Origin: Duganella sp. BuS-21
GTDB taxonomy: Bacteria > Pseudomonadota > Gammaproteobacteria > Burkholderiales > Burkholderiaceae_D
NCBI GenBank assembly: GCA_041874725.1
Contig: CP097466.1
Span: 3,348,001-3,412,000 of the forward strand
Length of the DNA stretch: 64,000 bases
Direction of reading: 5' to 3'
The translations under genes were made by a program, and so were the position numbers. The notes beneath the pieces are model-generated. The model did no database searches and was not told the origin of the DNA. It saw only the letters and a list, made by a program, of their open reading frames with translations. Below, one piece after another: positions 8,715-17,169 of this stretch; the stretch's first letter is position 1, and each line of letters opens with the position of its first letter.

Positions 8715-9156
8715 AGTCCTGATCGAGTATCTGTTCGATGGAATAGGGCAGTTGCGCGGGCAGTACTTCCAGCGCCAGCCGCGTTTCCAGTGCAGCGCGG
8801 CGGCGTGCGGTCGGGTAGCAGTCGCGGGCGAATGGCAGTAATTGCGCTCGCATGCTGGGCGCGCTTGCCACCAGCAGCGAAATCCTGCGGCGCTGTTCTA
8901 TCAAGGTGGAGCGCCATTTATTCTGCGGATAGTTTTTCTGGTATTGGCATTTGAGCAGATGCATGATCAGCACCGTCAGCCGGCTGTCCAGTTCGTGTGC
9001 ATATTGCTTCTTCATGCCGTCGAGCTCCTCGACCAGATTCTCGATATCCAATTCCGAGAACCTTCTTTCCGATATCAGACGGACCTGCGCGTCTATCCAC
9101 AGGACCCAATCTTGGTCGTACTTTGAGGTGGCATGGGGCTGGGCCAGCGTGTGCAT
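8704..9156 (-). CDS. DUF29 family protein
   Basis: A 150-residue soluble, mostly helical protein with the DUF29 pattern: YDQDWVLWIDAQVRLIS near the N-terminus, then LDIENLVEELDGMKK and LLIMHLLKCQYQ-like helices. DUF29 proteins are widespread in bacteria without an assigned function. It ends inside the last codons of the convergent SulP gene. It is followed upstream by the catalase gene on the same strand with an 80-bp gap, so co-transcription with catalase is possible but unproven. Confidence 0.85.
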   Translation of the reverse strand: MHTLAQPHATSKYDQDWVLWIDAQVRLISERRFSELDIENLVEELDGMKKQYAHELDSRLTVLIMHLLKCQYQKNYPQNKWRSTLIEQRRRISLLVASAPSMRAQLLPFARDCYPTARRRAALETRLALEVLPAQLPYSIEQILDQDFTP

Positions 9157-9236
9157 GATGCGCCTCCAAAAGCTTGAGCGTAAACCGATCTTACGCCCGG
9201 CCTTTGAGGGAAATCAAGTGTGCCGGCCCACTGGTG

Positions 9237-10676
9237 TTATTGACCTTCCAGCGCAGCGATGGCGGCGGCCACGCCGGCGCCGTAGGCCGGATCGGCCTGG
9301 GTGCAGTTGTAGATGTGGCGTTCCTGCACCGGTTTCGATACGCCGTGGATGGCGCGCGCCGTGTTTTCGAACAGCAGCTGCTGCTTCTCCGCCGTCAACA
9401 GACGGAACAGATTGCCCGGCTGCGAGTAGTAGTCGGTGTCCACACGGTGGTTCCAATGATCGGCCGCGCCTTCCAGTGACAGCGGCGGTTCCTTGAACTG
9501 CGGGCTTTCCTGCCATTCGCCACGACTGTTCGGCTCATACGGCGTGCTGCCGCCTTCGTTCGGCAAAACGCGCATGGCGCCGTCGCGATGGTAGCTGTGG
9601 AACGGACACTTCGGCGCATTCACCGGAATCTGGTGATGGTTCACGCCCAGGCGGTAGCGCGCGGCATCGCCATACGAGAACAGCCGCGACTGCAGCATCT
9701 TGTCCGGCGAGAAGCTCACGCCCGGCACCACATTGGCCGGCGAGAAGGCCGATTGCTCCACTTCCGCGTGGTAGTTCTCCGCATTGCGGTTCAGCTCCAG
9801 GATGCCGACGTCGATCAGCGGATAATCCTTGTGCGGCCAGACCTTGGTCAGGTCGAACGGGTGGTACGGCACTTTAGACGCATCCGCTTCCGGCATGATC
9901 TGCACCGCCAGCTTCCAGCGCGGGAATTCATGGCGCTCGATGGCGTCGAACAGGTCGCGCTGCGAGCTTTCGCGATCAACGCCGACCAGCGCGGCCGCTT
10001 CGGCATCGCTCAGGTTGTCGATGCCTTGCTGGCTGACGAAGTGGAATTTCACCCAGAAGCGTTGATTGCCGGCGCTAATGAAGCTGTAGGTGTGGCTGCC
10101 GAAGCCATGCATGTGGCGGTAGCCCTTCGGAATGCCGCGATCGCTCATGACGATGGTGACCTGATGCAGCGCTTCCGGCAGCAGGGTCCAGAAGTCCCAG
10201 TTGTTCTCGGCATTGCGCAGGTTGGTCTTCGGATCGCGCTTGACCACGTGGTTCAGGTCCGGGAATTTCAGCGGATCGCGGAAGAAGAACACCGGCGTGT
10301 TATTGCCGACGATGTCCCAGTTGCCCTGCTCGGTGTAGAACTTGACGGCGAAGCCGCGAATATCGCGTTCGGCATCGGCCGCGCCACGTTCGCCGGCCAC
10401 CGTCGAGAAGCGCGCGAAGACCTCGGTTTTCTTGCCCACTTCCGAGAACAGCGCCGCGCGCGTGTACTGGCTGATGTCGTTGGTGACGGTGAAAGTGCCG
10501 TAGGCGCCAGAGCCCTTGGCGTGCATGCGGCGCTCGGGGATGACTTCGCGTGCGAAATGGGCCAGCTTTTCCAGGTGCCATACATCTTGCAGTAGCACCG
10601 GACCGCGTGGGCCGGCTGTTTGGGTATTTTGATTGTCGACGACCGGCGCGCCGGCGGCTGTAGTGAGATTTTTCAT
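9237..10676 (-). CDS. katA: Monofunctional heme catalase (small-subunit type)
   Basis: A 479-residue cytoplasmic catalase. The start at 10676 has a good Shine-Dalgarno (GAAGGAAG). Catalytic His52 lies in [12 protein letters not shown] and the catalytic Asn in NWDIVGNN. The heme-face motif is [14 protein letters not shown], and the proximal heme ligand is Tyr335 in [14 protein letters not shown]. Length matches the ~55-kDa small-subunit clade; the C-terminal flavodoxin-like domain of large catalases is absent. No oxyR gene is adjacent. The upstream region carries tandem repeats and a hairpin. The gene symbol is by family only. Confidence 0.95.
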   Translation of the reverse strand: MKNLTTAAGAPVVDNQNTQTAGPRGPVLLQDVWHLEKLAHFAREVIPERRMHAKGSGAYGTFTVTNDISQYTRAALFSEVGKKTEVFARFSTVAGERGAADAERDIRGFAVKFYTEQGNWDIVGNNTPVFFFRDPLKFPDLNHVVKRDPKTNLRNAENNWDFWTLLPEALHQVTIVMSDRGIPKGYRHMHGFGSHTYSFISAGNQRFWVKFHFVSQQGIDNLSDAEAAALVGVDRESSQRDLFDAIERHEFPRWKLAVQIMPEADASKVPYHPFDLTKVWPHKDYPLIDVGILELNRNAENYHAEVEQSAFSPANVVPGVSFSPDKMLQSRLFSYGDAARYRLGVNHHQIPVNAPKCPFHSYHRDGAMRVLPNEGGSTPYEPNSRGEWQESPQFKEPPLSLEGAADHWNHRVDTDYYSQPGNLFRLLTAEKQQLLFENTARAIHGVSKPVQERHIYNCTQADPAYGAGVAAAIAALEGQ

Positions 10677-10753
10677 GAAACTTCCTTCGCCTGATTGGGG
10701 ATAACGGAAACTTCCAGCATAACGACTACCACAACTTTTTACCGCTCTCAAAA

Positions 10754-10779
10754 GTGAGAGCCGAACGTGAGAGCCGAAC
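10754..10779. repeat. Tandem 13-bp direct repeat upstream of catalase
   Basis: GTGAGAGCCGAAC occurs twice head to tail (10754-10766, 10767-10779). The first copy also forms a small dyad with CTCTCA at 10745-10750. It sits 78-103 bp upstream of the catalase start, where an activator site would be expected, but it does not resemble an OxyR site that I can recognise. Confidence 0.6.
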
Positions 10780-10781
10780 GT

Positions 10782-10811
10782 AAAACGCCCGACTAGAAAG
10801 CCGGGCGTTTT
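10782..10811. terminator. Bidirectional-looking intrinsic terminator
   Basis: AAAACGCCCG (10782-10791) pairs with CGGGCGTTTT (10802-10811) around a 10-nt loop. The A and T runs flank both sides, so it can work in either direction. It most simply ends minus-strand transcription from the OmpA-like gene before the catalase gene. Confidence 0.65.
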
Positions 10812-10947
10812 ATCTTACATCAGTTTTTCAAGCAGAAATTATTGGTTCATCACGGATTTACCGGAATAGATTTGCCATGATGGGCTTGACGTTGCTTGTC
10901 GCTTTAAAAGCGCGCGGCACCAACCCAACCCGCACACCGCTGCGGCC

Positions 10948-10975
10948 AGGGTCAGACCCTGCAGGGTCTGACCCT
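10948..10975. repeat. 28-bp perfect palindrome with GGGTCAGACCC units
   Basis: The left half AGGGTCAGACCCTG and right half CAGGGTCTGACCCT are exact reverse complements. Each half itself contains the shorter GGGTCAGACCC dyad. It lies 21 bp past the stop of the OmpA-like gene. GGGTCAGACCC-type repeats are, to my knowledge, scattered through intergenic regions of Oxalobacteraceae. It may act as a transcript 3'-end stabiliser or be a mobile palindromic repeat; it has no T tract. Confidence 0.7.
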
Positions 10976-10996
10976 TTCGTTACGGGTAGAACCAAA

Positions 10997-11524
10997 TTAT
11001 TTGCTTGGATAAACGATGACGTCACGACGGTCGTTGGCGCGGGCTGCGTCGTCGGTACCGGTGGCTTTTTCTTTACCGAAGCTGACGGCTTCCAGCTGAC
11101 CTTCTTTCACGCCTTGTACTTTCAGGGCGGTGATCAGGGCTTGCGCGCGCTTCTGGCCCAGGGCCAGGTTGTACTCGGCGCCGCCGCGGTCATCGGTGTA
11201 GCCTTCGACTTTCACTGCCACGTTAGGGTTGGCGGCCAGGAACTTGGCGTGGTCGGCAACCAGGGTGTCGAATTCAGGCTTGACGGTGTACTTGTCGAAG
11301 TCGAAGAACACGGTGCGGTTCTTGTAGATCGAGCTGTTTGGATCCAGGTACGCTGGCAGTGGAGCAGCAACCGGTGCTGGTACTGGCGCGGCTATTGGCG
11401 CTGGCGCAGGTGCAGCAACTGGTGCCGGCGCCGGTGCTGGGGTTGGTGCAGGTGCTGGGGTCGAGCAGGCGCTCAGCAGAGCGATGGTGCAGGCTGCCAG
11501 CAGGATTTTGGTATTTGCTTTCAT
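10997..11524 (-). CDS. OmpA-family peptidoglycan-binding lipoprotein
   Basis: A 175-residue exported lipoprotein. Start at 11524 with GGGAG upstream. The signal peptide ends in the lipobox LLSAC (Cys20), followed by a ~35-residue linker of Ala-Pro repeats. The OmpA C-terminal domain then runs from RTVFFDFDKYTVKPEF to the end, with the peptidoglycan-binding pattern VEGYTDDRGGAEYNLALGQKRA and NDRRDVIV. It resembles Pal in layout but has no tol genes nearby. The long Pro-Ala linker presumably spans from the outer membrane to the cell wall. The gene is preceded by a TATAAT box and a long leader. Confidence 0.92.
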   Translation of the reverse strand: MKANTKILLAACTIALLSACSTPAPAPTPAPAPAPVAAPAPAPIAAPVPAPVAAPLPAYLDPNSSIYKNRTVFFDFDKYTVKPEFDTLVADHAKFLAANPNVAVKVEGYTDDRGGAEYNLALGQKRAQALITALKVQGVKEGQLEAVSFGKEKATGTDDAARANDRRDVIVYPSK

Positions 11525-11607
11525 CGTAAAACTCCCGAATTGGTTTTGTTTGTGGGACACATGAGGACACACGAGGGTGTGAGGCTGTACCTCCAGCCGC
11601 GAGCCGT

Positions 11608-11613
11608 ATTATA
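11608..11613 (-). promoter_or_regulatory. Candidate -10 box of the OmpA-like gene
   Basis: On the minus strand TATAAT lies 84 bp upstream of the start codon, preceded by an AT-rich tract (AATAATGCATT). No strong -35 is seen. A leader of about 75 nt would follow, as is usual for abundant outer-membrane proteins. Confidence 0.4.
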
Positions 11614-11657
11614 TAAGCGTTTCCCTAAGAAATATTGGTGCAATGCATTATTTCGCA

Positions 11658-13829
11658 TTATTTTTTTAACCAAGCGCCAAAAGGTTTCAAATCGGTATCA
11701 CTTTCGACATACCAGGCCCGCCGCGCGATGTCGAATTTGGCGCCGAGCGCCTTGACCTGGTCTTTTTCATGGAAGCTGGCGGTCAAATACAGGCGCGCAG
11801 CGGGCGCCGGCGCGGGTGCGGCCAGATTGCGCTCCAGGGCGGCCTCGGCCGCTGCTGAAGATTTAGGCAAGCGCATCTGCGCGATAAAGCTGCTGCGCTG
11901 GGCGGTGTCGTTGGGCGAGAGCAGGGTCAGGCGGGCGCGGGCGCGGGTGGCTGCCACGTAGAACAGGTTTTCCTCCTCACGCCTTGGCTGCGTGGGATGC
12001 GGAAACTCGCCGTCTTGCAGGAAAGGCAAGATGACATGGTCGAATTCCTTGCCCTTGGCGTTGGCCGCGCATTCGATCAGCACCGACTTGCGGTCGCGCT
12101 TGCGGCGGATGAAGGCCTCGCGCGCGTTCATCGCGCTCCAGAATTCCTGCAGGCTCTGGCCCGAGGCGGCCGCCGCTTCCAGCAGGCTGGCGATGGATTT
12201 GTTGATGACGCCGGCATCGTAGGCGCGCACGAAGATGCGGCGCGCAGTGGCGGCCAGCTGCACGCGCTCGCACAGTTCGGTCAGCACGGCGGCGGCCGGC
12301 GTTGCCGGGTCCACGGCGGATAGCCAGGCCAGGGCGGCGATCACGGCGTGCTTGGTGGCTTCGCTGGCGACCTCGCGGTAGCTCGGCTCGACGCCGTCGC
12401 GGCGCTCGTCTTCGATCATGAACAATTCGCCCAGCAGGTCCGGGCTTTTCATGATCTGCTGTTTGAAGTTGTCCATGCTGCGCGCCGAGAACTTCATTTC
12501 GCTGAAGGCCACCATGGCGTCGACGATGGCGCCGCGCACCTGTTCCGACTTGACGGCGCCGAAGTCGCGTAGCGCGATCGCCAGCAGGCCGCGCAGGAAC
12601 AGGATCTCGTCGCGCTGCAAATAGCCGGCCATGGGCGGTGTGCGGTAGTCGATGTCGGCTTCGACCAGGGCGTTTTCAATCGCCATCGACTGATGGCGGT
12701 CGCGGATCAGGATGGCGCAGCCGTCCAGGTCGTAGCCGTCGCGCTTCCAGTCGCGGATGGCGAACACCACGCGCTGCGCGCATTCGGCCGCGCTGTCGTA
12801 GTGGCCGTGCTGGATCTCGGTGCGCAGCGGCAGTTGTGAGGAAATCGTCTTTTGCTTGAACTCGGCCATGGCGCCGGCCAGGTGCGGGCCGTGGCGCCAG
12901 GTTTGCGTCAGCGGGTAGCGCTGCAGCTTGGGGAAGCGTTCGGCGAAGCGGCGCTGCAGGTATTCATCGCTGGCGCCCAGCTTGGCGTGGATTACCTGAT
13001 CCTTGTCGCCGGCGCCGACGAAGTAGCATTGCGGCCGGTCGATCAGGGCCTCGAGGATGCGGAACGCCGCTTCATTCAAGTCGTGCAACTCGTCGCACAG
13101 CACCAGGCGATAGTCGGGAAACTGTTCGGCCAGCCGGCCGCCGCCGTGCAGGTTGCAGGCCAGGTCATAGGTGGCGTCGAAAGGGCCGCGAAATACCGCG
13201 CCGGCGCCGCCGTCGAGGCGCAGCCGTTCGTATTCCAGCGTGGTCAGGTAGTCGGTCAGCGGCACGCCCAGTACTTCGGCCGCTTCCTCCGGCGCCATGA
13301 ACTCGACGTCGCTGTCGAGCGCCATGGTGGCTTTCAGGCCCAGTTGCACTTCCAGGAATTGGCTCAGCGCCAGGCTGTGGGTGTGTAGTTCGAGTCCGTC
13401 CACGTGGCCGGCGTAGCGCTCGGCGGTGCGATCCATGGCTTGCAGCGCGTAGCCTTTCAGCGCGCGCAGGTCGCGGCACTGGCGCACGTCGTCGCCGTCC
13501 ACCAGGTCCATCATCCAGGCGGCGAAGTCCTCGAAGCTCAGTACCGCCAGGCGTTCTATCAGCGTCGACGGCACGCCCACTTCCGCCAGGCGGCGGCGCA
13601 GCACGTCGCGCGCCTCGGGCGTGAAGGTCAGGGCCAAAATCTGTTCCGGCGGCAGCTTGCGCGCCAGCGCCTCGGCTATGCGCAGGGCCAGCGTGGTGGT
13701 CTTGGCGGCGCCGGCGTTGGCGTCGATCAGGACGACCTTGTTCTGCGCCAGCTGGATGGCCGTCTGTTCGGCGGTCGGGATCAGGCCTTGCGGTGTGAAG
13801 CGTGGGGAGTTCGGATTGGGCTGGTTCAT
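11658..13829 (-). CDS. UvrD/Rep-like SF1 helicase fused to a C-terminal DUF5710 domain
   Basis: A 723-residue DNA helicase. Motif I is ANAGAAKTTT (residues ~38-47; Ala replaces the usual second Gly before the Lys), motif Ia is ALTFTPEARDVL, motif II is LVLCDELHDLN, motif III is FVGAGDKDQVIHAKLGA, motif IV is LTQTWRHG, motif V is ANAKGKEFDHVILP and motif VI is YVAATRARARL. The last ~45 residues (RLYLTASFHEKDQVKALGAK, then FDIARRAWYV) match DUF5710, a small domain otherwise seen on plasmid primases and TraC-like proteins. Lengths of the 1B/2B insertions are shorter than in UvrD. It starts 3 bp after the stop of a LacI-type regulator, so the two are probably co-transcribed. Role in repair or mobile-element replication is unknown. 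Confidence 0.88.
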   Translation of the reverse strand: MNQPNPNSPRFTPQGLIPTAEQTAIQLAQNKVVLIDANAGAAKTTTLALRIAEALARKLPPEQILALTFTPEARDVLRRRLAEVGVPSTLIERLAVLSFEDFAAWMMDLVDGDDVRQCRDLRALKGYALQAMDRTAERYAGHVDGLELHTHSLALSQFLEVQLGLKATMALDSDVEFMAPEEAAEVLGVPLTDYLTTLEYERLRLDGGAGAVFRGPFDATYDLACNLHGGGRLAEQFPDYRLVLCDELHDLNEAAFRILEALIDRPQCYFVGAGDKDQVIHAKLGASDEYLQRRFAERFPKLQRYPLTQTWRHGPHLAGAMAEFKQKTISSQLPLRTEIQHGHYDSAAECAQRVVFAIRDWKRDGYDLDGCAILIRDRHQSMAIENALVEADIDYRTPPMAGYLQRDEILFLRGLLAIALRDFGAVKSEQVRGAIVDAMVAFSEMKFSARSMDNFKQQIMKSPDLLGELFMIEDERRDGVEPSYREVASEATKHAVIAALAWLSAVDPATPAAAVLTELCERVQLAATARRIFVRAYDAGVINKSIASLLEAAAASGQSLQEFWSAMNAREAFIRRKRDRKSVLIECAANAKGKEFDHVILPFLQDGEFPHPTQPRREEENLFYVAATRARARLTLLSPNDTAQRSSFIAQMRLPKSSAAAEAALERNLAAPAPAPAARLYLTASFHEKDQVKALGAKFDIARRAWYVESDTDLKPFGAWLKK

Positions 13830-13832
13830 CCG

Positions 13833-14957
13833 CTACATTATAGCGACCGGCAGCGACAAGTCGGTAGCTGGGCGGGCAGGCGAAGCGCCGACCGGCGTCA
13901 GGCGCGCGGTGGCGCCTTCGATGAACTGGGCGCTGAATACCCGTCTTTCAGTCTCGGTGTCATGCTGGGCAATGCGGGCGCACAGCAGGTCGGCCGCCGC
14001 CGCCGCCATCTTCGGCATCGGCTGGCGCAGGGTGGTGAGATTGTAGCTGATCCAGTTGGACGGCTCCACCGCATCGAAACCGGCCACCGACAGCTGGCCC
14101 GGCACATCGATGCCGAGCTCGTGACGGGCGTAGTCGAGGCAGCCGATGGCCATGACGTCGCTGCCGCAGATGATGGCGTCCGGCACGCCGCCCAGCTGGG
14201 CGATGATGGCTTTCAGGCCGAGTGCGCCGCTACGGTAATCGTATTGTCCCGGCACCACAATAGGCGCCGGCAAGCCCAGTTCGGCGATGCGCTCGCAGGC
14301 GCCGCGCCGGCGTTCGCTGGCGACGCTGGAATCCATATTGCCGCCGATGATGCCGAACTGGCGATGGCCGGCCGCCGCCAGGCGCGAGGCCAGCATGCGG
14401 CCGGCGTCCAGGTGGTCGCAGGAGACGGTGTTGACGGCGTGGTCGCGCAGGATGCGGTTGAACAACACCAGCGGCACGCGCCGGCGGTCGAATTCGGCGA
14501 TATGTTCGGGCGACAGGCGGGCGGCGGCGATCACGCCGTCGACCTGGTATTGCCAGACGTCGGCCAGCGCGCTGTCGACGTCGGCCTCGCGCGCCAGGGT
14601 GAATAGCAGCACGCGCTTGCCGCGCGCCGTCATCTGCTGGCTCAACTCGGCCAGCATCTCGGGATAGTACAGATAGTCCTGGTTGGTGATAATCAGCGCC
14701 ACCATATTGGAGCGGCGCGTAATCAGGCTGCGGGCGGCGGCATTGGGGATGTAGTCGAGCAGGGTGGCGGCTTGCATCACGCGCGCATAGGTGGTCTTGG
14801 AAACGCTGGCGCCGGGCTTGAAGCAGCGCGACACGGCCGATTGCGAGACGCCGGCCACCAGCGCCACGTCGTAGGAGGTGACGCGCCGGTTCTCGCTGGC
14901 GATCACGGCCTTCATCTCGGTCGCGCAGTGCTCAACTGTCAGCTTGGATTTGCTCAT
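13833..14957 (-). CDS. LacI family transcriptional regulator
   Basis: A 374-residue repressor-type regulator. The ATG at 14957 was chosen; an upstream ATG adds only 11 residues. The HTH is VTSYDVALVAGVSQSAVSRC followed by a hinge-like RVMQAATLLDYIPNAAARSL. The periplasmic-binding-protein-like ligand domain follows (MVALIITNQDYLYYPEML; VPLVLFNR; GIIGGNMDSSVASERRRG; DAIICGSDVMAIGCLDYA; VAGFDAVEPSNW). LacI members usually sit beside sugar genes, but here the only co-directional neighbour is a helicase gene 3 bp downstream. The effector cannot be told. A small dyad, ATTTCT / AGAAAT at 15047-15062, lies in the divergent gap towards yegD. Confidence 0.92.
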   Translation of the reverse strand: MSKSKLTVEHCATEMKAVIASENRRVTSYDVALVAGVSQSAVSRCFKPGASVSKTTYARVMQAATLLDYIPNAAARSLITRRSNMVALIITNQDYLYYPEMLAELSQQMTARGKRVLLFTLAREADVDSALADVWQYQVDGVIAAARLSPEHIAEFDRRRVPLVLFNRILRDHAVNTVSCDHLDAGRMLASRLAAAGHRQFGIIGGNMDSSVASERRRGACERIAELGLPAPIVVPGQYDYRSGALGLKAIIAQLGGVPDAIICGSDVMAIGCLDYARHELGIDVPGQLSVAGFDAVEPSNWISYNLTTLRQPMPKMAAAAADLLCARIAQHDTETERRVFSAQFIEGATARLTPVGASPARPATDLSLPVAIM

Positions 14958-15164
14958 CGTCTCTATCGGCGCACAGCCGGCGGCTGGCATTCTTATCAGG
15001 TAATCTAGAATAATTTAAAAACTTACCCCTTGGCAACAAGTATCGCATTTCTGCAAAGAAATATCCTCCAGCTTGTGGCTATGTTGCAATTTTCCCTGCG
15101 ATGCGGCTTTTTCTGATAGCATGTCGCCCCTTTAGCTGAACTGAAGTGAAGAGGAAGGGGCGAT

Positions 15165-16415
15165 ATGGCCATTGCTTGCGGCGTTGATTTTGGCACGTCC
15201 AATTCCACCGTTGGCTGGGTACGTCCCGGCCATCCGGTGATGCTGGGACTGGAGGACGGCAAGACCACCTTGCCGTCGGTAATCTTCTTCAATGCGGATG
15301 ACGACGAGGTCACCTACGGCCGCGCCGCGCTGGGCGAGTACCTGGCCGGCTACGAGGGGCGCCTGATGCGTTCCATGAAGAGCTTGCTGGGCACCAGCCT
15401 GATCGACGGCCAGACCGAGGTCGGCGGCCGCGCGCTGCCGTTCCGTATGCTGCTGGGCCAGTACATCGGCGAGCTCAAGCGCCGCGCCGAGCGTGCCGCC
15501 GGTCGCGAGTTCAGTTCGGCCGTGTTCGGCCGTCCGGTGCATTTCATCGACGACAGCAAGGACAACGACCAACTGGCCGAGGATACGCTGGCCGAAGTGG
15601 CGCGTTCGGTCGGCTTCAAGGACATCGCCTTCCAGTTCGAGCCGATCGCCGCCGCCTTCGATTACGAGTCGCAGATCGACCGCGAAGAGCTGGTGTTGAT
15701 CGCCGACATCGGCGGCGGTACCTCCGACTTCTCGCTGGTGCGGCTGTCGCCCGAACGCGCCAAAAAGGCCGAACGGCGCGACGACATCCTGGCCAACGGC
15801 GGCGTCCACATTGGCGGCACCGACTTCGATAAATACTTGAGCCTGTCGTCCATCATGCCGCTGCTGGGCTACGGCAGCCGCCTGCGCAACAACAGCGAAG
15901 TGCCGTCCAGCTACTTCTTCAACCTGGCCACCTGGCACACCATCAACCAGGTCTACACCAAGAAAATGTGGACCCAGCTGTCCGACCTGCTGCGCGATTC
16001 TGCCGAACAGGAAAAGCTGGGCCGCCTGCAGCGCCTGATCGACGAGCGCGCCGGCCACTGGCTGGCGATGAAGGCGGAAGAGGGCAAGATCGCGCTGTCG
16101 GCCGACCCGCGCGTGCAACTGGACCTGGACCGGCTGGCGCCGCCGGTGGTGCTCGATCTGAACCGCGACCAGTTTGACGGCGCCATCGATCACCTGGTGG
16201 GCTCGGTGGAAACCACCGTCACCGATCTGCTGCGCGACGCCGGCGTGCAAGCGTCCGACGTCGACACGGTGTTCTTCACCGGCGGCTCCAGCGGCGTGCT
16301 CAAGCTGCGCGAGCGCATCGGCGCGCTGGTGCCGGCCGCGCGCAAGGTCGAAGGCGACCTGTTTGGCAGCATCGGCGCCGGCCTGGCGCTCGATGCGGTA
16401 CGCAAGTTCGGCTAA
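15165..16415 (+). CDS. yegD: YegD-like Hsp70 family protein
   Basis: A 416-residue cytoplasmic ATPase of the actin/Hsp70 fold. Phosphate-1 loop VDFGTSNSTVGW is at residues 7-18, the connect/phosphate-2 loop is IADIGGGTSDFSLV, and the adenosine motif is VFFTGGSSGVLKLRE. GRPVHF is also conserved. It ends after the nucleotide-binding domain, with no room for a DnaK-type substrate-binding domain, as in E. coli YegD. Shine-Dalgarno GAGGAAGGGG precedes the ATG. The client or partner is unknown; a DEDDh exonuclease gene follows after 28 bp on the same strand, suggesting an operon. Confidence 0.9.
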   Translation: MAIACGVDFGTSNSTVGWVRPGHPVMLGLEDGKTTLPSVIFFNADDDEVTYGRAALGEYLAGYEGRLMRSMKSLLGTSLIDGQTEVGGRALPFRMLLGQYIGELKRRAERAAGREFSSAVFGRPVHFIDDSKDNDQLAEDTLAEVARSVGFKDIAFQFEPIAAAFDYESQIDREELVLIADIGGGTSDFSLVRLSPERAKKAERRDDILANGGVHIGGTDFDKYLSLSSIMPLLGYGSRLRNNSEVPSSYFFNLATWHTINQVYTKKMWTQLSDLLRDSAEQEKLGRLQRLIDERAGHWLAMKAEEGKIALSADPRVQLDLDRLAPPVVLDLNRDQFDGAIDHLVGSVETTVTDLLRDAGVQASDVDTVFFTGGSSGVLKLRERIGALVPAARKVEGDLFGSIGAGLALDAVRKFG

Positions 16416-16443
16416 CTTCGGCTCAATTCGGATCAAGGACACC

Positions 16444-17064
16444 ATGCTCGACCAACCCATCGTCATGCTTGACTTCGAGACCACCGGCCTGTCGCCCGCC
16501 ATGGGCGACCGCATCACCGAGGTGGCGGCGCTGCGCATCGTCGGCGGCGAGGTGGTCGAGCGCTACGTCTCGCTGGTCAATTGCGGCGTGCGCATTCCTT
16601 CCTTCATCACCGGCCTGACCGGCATCACGCAAGCCATGGTGGACCGCGCGCCGCCGGCGCGGGAGGTGGTGCCGCAACTGCTGGACTTCATCGGCAGCGA
16701 CGCGCTGTCGGCCCACAACGCCAGCTTCGACGATAAATTCCTGCGCGCCGAGGCGGCCCAGCTCGACCTGACGCCGCGCCACGCCTCGCTGGTGTGCTCG
16801 CTCAAGCTGTCGCGTCGCGTATTCCCCACACTGGGCAGCTACAAGCTGGGCCAGTTGTCGAGCGCGCTCGGCATCCAGTTCCGCAGCGCCGCCCACCGGG
16901 CCGAGGCCGACGCCGAAGTGGCCGCGCAACTGCTGATCCATATCGGCCGCCACCTGCGCGCCAGTTACGGCATCGCCCAGGTCGATACCGATTTGCTGGT
17001 GGCCGTCAACAAGTTGGCCGCCGCCAAAGTCCCGCAGTTCCTGCAAAAGCGTTCAGGACAATAA
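16444..17064 (+). CDS. DEDDh 3'-5' exonuclease (DNA pol III epsilon-like)
   Basis: A 206-residue cytoplasmic nuclease with all three exonuclease motifs: Exo I DFETTG (residues 9-14), Exo II AHNASFDDKFL, and Exo III AHRAEADAE, with the catalytic His and Asp in HxxxxD spacing. Length and sequence fit stand-alone epsilon-like exonucleases rather than DnaQ itself: there is no clamp-binding or theta-binding extension, and rnhA is not adjacent. The start at 16444 follows a GGATCAAGGACACC leader. It lies 28 bp after yegD and probably shares its transcript. A role in DNA repair or RNA processing is possible. Confidence 0.88.
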   Translation: MLDQPIVMLDFETTGLSPAMGDRITEVAALRIVGGEVVERYVSLVNCGVRIPSFITGLTGITQAMVDRAPPAREVVPQLLDFIGSDALSAHNASFDDKFLRAEAAQLDLTPRHASLVCSLKLSRRVFPTLGSYKLGQLSSALGIQFRSAAHRAEADAEVAAQLLIHIGRHLRASYGIAQVDTDLLVAVNKLAAAKVPQFLQKRSGQ

Positions 17065-17169
17065 ACAAGAGCAGTTCATCACGGGCGCGTTTGAGCGCGC
17101 GCAAATCCCGCCGGGATCTGCGTTTTACACTTTCATCAAGATTGTTAAACATTTGATCAGAGGTGTGCC

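Larger units (their letters stand above)
10677..10996. other. 320-bp intergenic region, catalase to OmpA-like gene
   Basis: No credible gene is seen. The region holds the catalase promoter side, a tandem 13-mer (10754-10779), a terminator hairpin (10782-10811) and a 28-bp perfect palindrome (10948-10975), each listed separately. A plus-strand frame from 10877 onward is antisense to the OmpA-like gene and low in information (Trp/Arg-rich), so it was not called. Confidence 0.7.

Noticed and set aside
10877..11755. 292-codon plus-strand frame across the OmpA-like gene
   Set aside because: Antisense to the Pro-Ala repeat region, giving a Trp/Arg low-complexity protein; the lipoprotein on the minus strand is convincing.
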